From NCBI GenBank assembly GCA_035530375.1, contig DATKUY010000049.1, forward strand, positions 14,000-77,999: a DNA stretch of 64,000 bases, written 5' to 3'. This stretch comes from Sulfuricella sp035530375 (lineage in GTDB: Bacteria; Pseudomonadota; Gammaproteobacteria; Burkholderiales; Sulfuricellaceae). The notes below the pieces were generated by a model. The model ran no database searches. It saw only the letters and a list, made by a program, of their open reading frames with translations, and was not told where the DNA came from. Numbering within the stretch: the stretch's first letter is position 1; every line of letters begins with the position of its first letter. This document shows positions 59,521-64,000 of the stretch, piece by piece. Position numbers and translations under genes: made by a program.

Positions 59521-60066
59521 TCACACCCGCATAATTTCCAGCAAGGTCTTTACCTGATTCATCGCCTCCAGCCTTTGATCGCGGCTGATCGCGTAAATCG
59601 GGGCGGGGCTCCCGGCAAGCAATTGCAGTTCAACCGCCAGCTTCTTCAGGCACAGCTCGCCCTCCAGCCAGACTATCCGCCCACCGGGCGACCCGATGCG
59701 CGGCGCCAACACATCCAGCCGGGCCCTGTCGCCATCCGATTGCCCGGCCGGATTGCCTTCCAGCACGAAACGGAACGGTTCCAGAGTATCTTCCACCCAA
59801 CTGGCAAGGGTTTGCAGATCACGCCCGGACCATTCTTCATAACCCAGGTAAACACAGGTAAAAGCGGTGTTGTAAAAGGTCAGCCGCCACTCCGGCGGCA
59901 ACTCGTCCGGGTAGAAACATCCTTGCCACTGTGGGTGCTCCCAGCCTACGCTACCCACGTGCACTTCAGCCCGGCCGCAATCGGCACTCCGATCCGCCAT
60001 GGGTCGCGGGGCCGACCCATGCGGAGCCGTATGCGGCGGACCAGGGTTATTTGCCGATTGTTCCAT
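59521..60066 (-). CDS. DUF72-like protein, short form
   Basis: The 181-residue protein has VGSVGWEHPQWQGCFYPDEL near residues 38-57, much like the start of DUF72 proteins (a TIM-barrel family of unknown function), then an aromatic stretch TFYNTAFTCVYLGYEEWSG. Normal DUF72 proteins are about 240-280 residues; this one stops early and its first 35 residues are Pro/Ser/His-rich. An in-frame ATG at 60000 would remove them. It is either a shortened relative or a decayed gene. It lies 40 bp upstream of mlaF and is divergent from the MSHA-type gene. Confidence 0.6.
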   Translation of the reverse strand: MEQSANNPGPPHTAPHGSAPRPMADRSADCGRAEVHVGSVGWEHPQWQGCFYPDELPPEWRLTFYNTAFTCVYLGYEEWSGRDLQTLASWVEDTLEPFRFVLEGNPAGQSDGDRARLDVLAPRIGSPGGRIVWLEGELCLKKLAVELQLLAGSPAPIYAISRDQRLEAMNQVKTLLEIMRV

Positions 60067-60179
60067 CGGATGGCATTATATCAACTTATAATCCACGTAC
60101 TTTAATTGGTTGGTTGGGCCAGGAATTTTCCCGGTCCCGATGGCACAACCATGCTAAATCGCTCAACATTGGGTACGCC

Positions 60180-61754
60180 ATGTATCTTGACCATTTTGGC
60201 CTGAACCAGCCCCCCTTCAAGATCACGCCGAACACCGGGTTCTTTTATACGGGCGGCAACCGCGGCGAAATCCTGGACGCGCTGCTCTATGCCGTCACCC
60301 ACGGCGAGGGCATCGTCAAGGTTAGCGGCGAAATCGGCAGCGGCAAAACCATGCTGTGCCGGATGCTGGAATGCCTGCTGCCGGAAAACGTGGAAGCCAT
60401 CTACCTGGCCAACCCCAGTTTGAACCGGGACGAGGTCTTCTACGTCATTGCCGGCGAACTCGGGCTCGCCACCGAGGGCCAGCGCGCCAGCGAGACCCTG
60501 CACCAGATACAGGACTACCTGATCGAAAAACACTCTGCCGGCAAGCAGGTCGTGCTTCTGGTCGAAGAGGCCCAAGCCATGCCGCTCGACACCCTAGAAG
60601 AAATCCGCCTGCTTTCCAACCTTGAAACCGCGCACCACAAGCTACTGCAAATTGTACTGTTCGGCCAGCCCGAGTTAAACGAAAGCCTGGCGCTACCGAG
60701 AATGCGGCAGCTCAAGGAACGGATCACGCACAGTTTTTCCATCCCCCCGCTCTCCCGGAAGGATACCCCGGAATACCTGATGTTCCGCATGCGCGCAGCC
60801 GGTTACCGGGGACCGCAAATTTTCGACGCGGGCGCGGCCAAGCTGATCGCCGCCGCCTCCAGAGGAATCACGCGACGCATCAACATCCTCGCCGACAAGG
60901 CGCTGCTTGCGGCATTCTCCGAAAACACTCACGACATCCGGCTCAGGCAGGTGAAGGCGGCAATCGCCGACAGCGAATTCTACGTCGCCGCGCCTTCCTA
61001 TCCGCCCCTGAAAAGAATCGGCTTTGCCGTAATGCTGGTCTCGCTGGGAATAGGGCTCGGAGCCGGCGGGCAATACTATGCCAACATACCGTCCACCCCC
61101 GCCGCGCCGATGCCCGCACTTGCAGCCCAACCCGCGCCCCGACCTGCCGTCGTCGAAGCCGCCCAGGCAGAACCAGCGCCAGCGCCAAAACCGGCATCGC
61201 CCGCCCAGCCCGCCAACGAAACCACGCCCCCCACCAATGCAAAGCCAGCGGCAGCCGCTTCTCAACCCGCCCCCCAGGAAAAGCCCGCGCAGGCAACACC
61301 CGCCGCACCCCCGTCACAGCAGTACAAACCTGCTGCATACGATTCCGCACGGACTTCGGCCCGTAGCGGACCGGAGAACCCTCAGGGTGCAACAGCGCCC
61401 ACACCGACCCTGTTTCAGCAGCGACTGGAGGCTACCCGCGCCTGGCTGGCCAGTGAGGACAGCGGCCATTACACCATTCAACTGATGCTGATCACCGAAT
61501 CCAAAACATCGCCCCAGATAACGCAAACCCTAAACAAAATTAAAAAAGAAATCGGGCTGCGGGATATTTACATTTATCCCGCCAGCACCGGCGGCACCAA
61601 CAAACACCAATTCAGCGTCACTCTCGGCTCTTTTTCTTCGTGGGAACAGGCCATCGCAGCCATCGCCAAGCTGCCCGCCAATTACAAGGCCAGCCACCCG
61701 ATCCTGCGCACGGTCAAAGGCATAAAGGATGAAATTGAGCTGCAACAGCACTAG
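60180..61754 (+). CDS. mshM: MSHA/ExeA-type AAA ATPase with C-terminal SPOR-like domain (MshM-like)
   Basis: The 524-residue protein starts MYLDHFGLNQPPFKITPNTG, the ExeA/MshM signature. Walker A is GEIGSGKTMLCRML (about residues 50-63), Walker B is VVLLVEEAQAMPLDTLEEIR. One membrane helix follows near residue 285 (GFAVMLVSLGIGLGAGGQYY), then a Pro/Ala-rich linker of about 120 residues. The C-terminal 90 residues (GHYTIQLMLITESKTS ... FSVTLGSFSSWEQAIAAIAK) look like a peptidoglycan-binding SPOR domain. In pilus systems this ATPase helps place the secretin in the cell wall. ATG 60180 is chosen; the open frame upstream overlaps the divergent gene. Confidence 0.85.
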   Translation: MYLDHFGLNQPPFKITPNTGFFYTGGNRGEILDALLYAVTHGEGIVKVSGEIGSGKTMLCRMLECLLPENVEAIYLANPSLNRDEVFYVIAGELGLATEGQRASETLHQIQDYLIEKHSAGKQVVLLVEEAQAMPLDTLEEIRLLSNLETAHHKLLQIVLFGQPELNESLALPRMRQLKERITHSFSIPPLSRKDTPEYLMFRMRAAGYRGPQIFDAGAAKLIAAASRGITRRINILADKALLAAFSENTHDIRLRQVKAAIADSEFYVAAPSYPPLKRIGFAVMLVSLGIGLGAGGQYYANIPSTPAAPMPALAAQPAPRPAVVEAAQAEPAPAPKPASPAQPANETTPPTNAKPAAAASQPAPQEKPAQATPAAPPSQQYKPAAYDSARTSARSGPENPQGATAPTPTLFQQRLEATRAWLASEDSGHYTIQLMLITESKTSPQITQTLNKIKKEIGLRDIYIYPASTGGTNKHQFSVTLGSFSSWEQAIAAIAKLPANYKASHPILRTVKGIKDEIELQQH

Positions 61755-61830
61755 AAATTTTCGACAATCGAATTTAAAAACGCACCGTAACAGATTGATT
61801 TAAATTATTCTAAATGGTAACCTTAAACCC

Positions 61831-63774
61831 ATGAACAAAGCTTTGATTGCCGTTGCCGGCTGCCTCCTGCTGGCCGCCTGCGGCACGCAGCCTGCCACGC
61901 CGTCGGCTGGCCACATCAAGGACGAACCCCGCCCCGCTGGCAACATCCCCCAACCGGTACAGCAAGCTGCATCACTGGCCCCGCCAAAAGCCGCACCCAA
62001 GGTAGAAACCTACAGCGTTGTCGTAAACAATGTCGCGGTGCAGGAATTGCTGTTTGCGCTGGCGCGGGATGCCAAGCTGAACGTGGACATCCATCCCGGC
62101 ATCGAAGGCAGCGTCACGCTCAACGCCCTCAACCAGACCCTGCCGCAGCTGCTCACCCGCATCGCCAAGCAGGTGGACATGCGCTACGAGCTGGACGGGC
62201 CGAACCTGGTCGTCATGCCGGACACGCCTTTCCTGCGCAATTACAAGGTCGACTACGTCAACATCTCGCGCAACACCGTCAGCAACGTCAGCATCGCCAC
62301 CCAGATCGCCACCACCGGCACCGGCGGCGCAACGGGAAGTGCCGTGGGGGCGGGTAACAACAATTCCACCACCTCGGTTGCCGACACCTCCAACAACCAT
62401 TTCTGGCAAACCCTGGAACAGAATATCAAGGATATCCTGCGCGAAACGGACAAAATACTCCCCGAGGGATCTTCCGAAACCACCACGGAACAAGCCGGCA
62501 GCCAGACCACCACCGGCACCGGCGCGCAACCCCAGGCCGTCAAGAATAAGAGCAGCGCCACGTCGCTCGCCGCCAGCCCCAACCCGGCGACGATGACCAA
62601 TGACGGCACCACCACCGTGCACCGCAGCACTTTCCGCGAAGCGGCTTCCGTCATCGTCAACGCCGAGGCCGGCCTGATCGCCGTGCGCGCCACCAGCCGT
62701 CAGCACGAGAAAATCCAGGAATTCCTCGACCAGGTACTGTCCAGCGCCAGGCGCCAGGTGCTGATCGAGGCTACCGTGGTCGAAGTTCAGCTCAACGATC
62801 AGTACCAGTCCGGTATCGATTGGCAACGCGTGGCGTTCGGCGCAGGCTTCACGTTGCGGCAGAACATGGCCGGCACCGTTCTGTCCAGTGTCGCCAATCC
62901 GCTGCCCGACCCGACGCGTCAGGCTTTGATTTCCAGCATCATGGGCGACACTAACCTGACTGCTGCGATGCAAAACAATCTGATCGACCAGATCGCCCCT
63001 GGTTTCAGGGCTGACGGAGGAAAAATCCCCTTTGCAGACACCGCCTTTTCCAGCACCGACAAAGGCATAACCGTCGGCTATTCCAACAGCGGCAGCATTG
63101 CCGGCGCCATCAAGCTGCTCAACACCTTTGGTAACATCAAGGTGTTGTCCAGCCCGAAAATCAGCGCGCTGAACAACCAGACCGCGCTGCTCAAGGTGGT
63201 GGACAACCATGTCTATTTCACGATTACGGCGCAGACGACATCCAACCAGACATCCACCCAGACCACTTACACCTCTAACCTGAATACCGTTCCGGTCGGT
63301 TTCGTGATGAGCGTCACCCCGCAGATCGACGAGAACGACACCATCACGATCAATGTCAGGCCGACCATTTCGCGCATCATCGACTACGTCAACGACCCCA
63401 ACCCCGACTTGGCGCGAGCTGGCGTGGTCAGCCGCATTCCGGAAATCCAGGTCAGGGAAATGGAGTCCATCCTCAAGGTCCATAGCGGCCAGACCGCCGT
63501 GATGGGCGGCCTGATGCAGGATAGGGTCAGCAAATCCACCGACGGTGTGCCCGGCTTGTCGCGCGTCCCCGTGCTGGGCAATGCTTTCAGCAATCGCGAC
63601 GACACCACGACCAAGACCGAACTGGTGATTTTCCTGCGCCCGGCGGTGGTCAAGGATGCCAGTCTGAACGGCGATTACAAGGCGTACCGCAGCTACCTGC
63701 CCAACGAGAACTTTCTCAAGGACCCGCGCGACGCAGCGCCAGAATCGGCCAAAGCGGAAGCCGTCCGGCCATGA
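61831..63774 (+). CDS. mshL: MSHA-type pilus secretin MshL
   Basis: Outer-membrane secretin of 647 residues with a lipoprotein signal (MNKALIAVAGCLLLAAC, lipobox LLAAC). The STN-like N domain has VQELLFALARDAKLNVDIHP, then N1-type domains with FLDQVLSSARRQVLIEATVV, and the secretin domain with NTVPVGFVMSVTPQIDENDT and GQTAVMGGLMQDRV. The Ser/Thr/Asn-rich insert at about residues 165-270 is typical of MshL. It follows the MshM-like ATPase by 76 bp and overlaps the next gene by 4 bp (ATGA). It should form the pilus exit pore. Confidence 0.93.
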   Translation: MNKALIAVAGCLLLAACGTQPATPSAGHIKDEPRPAGNIPQPVQQAASLAPPKAAPKVETYSVVVNNVAVQELLFALARDAKLNVDIHPGIEGSVTLNALNQTLPQLLTRIAKQVDMRYELDGPNLVVMPDTPFLRNYKVDYVNISRNTVSNVSIATQIATTGTGGATGSAVGAGNNNSTTSVADTSNNHFWQTLEQNIKDILRETDKILPEGSSETTTEQAGSQTTTGTGAQPQAVKNKSSATSLAASPNPATMTNDGTTTVHRSTFREAASVIVNAEAGLIAVRATSRQHEKIQEFLDQVLSSARRQVLIEATVVEVQLNDQYQSGIDWQRVAFGAGFTLRQNMAGTVLSSVANPLPDPTRQALISSIMGDTNLTAAMQNNLIDQIAPGFRADGGKIPFADTAFSSTDKGITVGYSNSGSIAGAIKLLNTFGNIKVLSSPKISALNNQTALLKVVDNHVYFTITAQTTSNQTSTQTTYTSNLNTVPVGFVMSVTPQIDENDTITINVRPTISRIIDYVNDPNPDLARAGVVSRIPEIQVREMESILKVHSGQTAVMGGLMQDRVSKSTDGVPGLSRVPVLGNAFSNRDDTTTKTELVIFLRPAVVKDASLNGDYKAYRSYLPNENFLKDPRDAAPESAKAEAVRP

Positions 63775-64000
63775 GCCTGCTGATGGAGGCGCTGAAGAAG
63801 GCCGAGCGCGCCAAGCAGGGATATATGACTCCGCATGAGCCGGATTCCGGGCTCGTAGCGGGTAGAAGTCCCCTTGTGGGGCATATGGCCCCGCACGAAC
63901 CCGAGCCGGCGCCTGGCCGGGATGCTCCAGAGCAAATCCATCAACCCGACCTCGAGCTGGAAGTTCCGTCCTCTCTTGCGCCGGATTTGAGGCTGGAGCC
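63771..64000 (+). CDS. MshN/GspB-like pilus protein, 5' part
   Basis: The frame starts MSLLMEALKKAERAKQG, the N-terminus of a family of pilus-cluster proteins (often called MshN-like or tetratricopeptide proteins) in betaproteobacteria, and is open to the end of the window. The visible 76 residues are Pro/Glu-rich with an internal repeat (MTPHEPDSG and MAPHEPEPA). The start overlaps the mshL stop (ATGA). The membrane and TPR parts expected further on are outside the window. Confidence 0.7.
   Translation, partial: MSLLMEALKKAERAKQGYMTPHEPDSGLVAGRSPLVGHMAPHEPEPAPGRDAPEQIHQPDLELEVPSSLAPDLRLE

Noticed and set aside
60141..60154. Sigma-54-like site TGGCACAACCATGC before the MshM-like gene
   Set aside because: The distance between the GG and GC pairs is nine bases; sigma-54 promoters need ten almost without exception. 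Interesting beside an rpoN gene, but one base short.
61972..63483. Open frame of about 500 codons opposite mshL
   Set aside because: Asp/Gly/His-rich product typical of antisense frames; mshL itself is a clear family member.

Overview
The window looks like chromosomal DNA of a betaproteobacterium, most likely of the Nitrosomonadales type (Sulfuricellaceae/Gallionellaceae-like). The reasons are gene order and gene content: kdsD-kdsC-lptC-lptA-lptB-rpoN-hpf-ptsN-hprK-rapZ, then mlaFEDCB-ABC transporter-ibaG-grxD-murA-hisG, and hisD-C-B-H-A-F-I-E-hinT-tatABC, all typical of that group. The background is GC-rich, and there are many dispersed intergenic repeats. The genus assignment is an inference; no rRNA gene is present.

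Layout. 1-5 kb: end of an SrkA/RdoA kinase, an orphan type IV pilin-like gene, a KefB-like antiporter. 4-12 kb: Kdo synthesis (kdsD, kdsC), LPS export (lptC, lptA, lptB), sigma-54 (rpoN), ribosome hibernation factor, and the nitrogen-PTS regulators ptsN, hprK and rapZ. 12-18 kb: a NusG-II protein and Gx-type transporter pair, ubiX, small secreted proteins, tcdA, a CDF metal exporter, tatD. 18-26 kb: a P2A-type cation ATPase, a QseBC-like two-component system, mutY, an AsmA-family gene. 26-33 kb: tRNA-Gly(CCC), an HD-GYP phosphodiesterase, thiS-thiG, trmB, a secreted isochorismatase-fold hydrolase with a divergent LysR regulator, a methyltransferase, and an EamA transporter preceded by an attenuator-like leader. 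33.5-37.3 kb: a probable electrophile/thiol-stress operon (nitroreductase, SnoaL-like, PhzF, TusA-like, small HMA-like protein, AhpD-like) with a NemR-like TetR repressor. 37.5-47.7 kb: rlhA, tatABC and the his operon. 52-59.5 kb: hisG, murA, grxD, ibaG, an ABC transporter and the Mla lipid-transport operon. 60-64 kb: MSHA-type pilus genes (ATPase, secretin, start of an MshN-like gene).

The accessory part is 47.7-52.0 kb. It splits hisG from hisD, genes that are normally adjacent. It carries three toxin-antitoxin modules (HigBA, VapBC, Phd/PIN), each with a readable promoter and, for two of them, a perfect palindromic operator. It also carries an AT-rich two-gene operon: a ParA/MinD-type ATPase overlapping (ATGA) a 224-residue protein that resembles class III nucleotide cyclases. 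This pair is the best candidate here for an undescribed signalling or defence system.

Several regulatory or repeat structures stand out: an attenuator-type leader (strong promoter, 32-codon leaderless ORF, intrinsic terminator) before the EamA transporter gene; two families of paired inverted intergenic repeats (seven and three copies); a 133-bp MITE-like element that supplies the stop codon of rlhA, with a half-copy next to tRNA-Gly; a decayed half copy of the same tRNA-Gly; and a relic of a higA 3' end fused to the end of vapC. No rRNA gene, CRISPR array, intact insertion sequence or transposase was seen.
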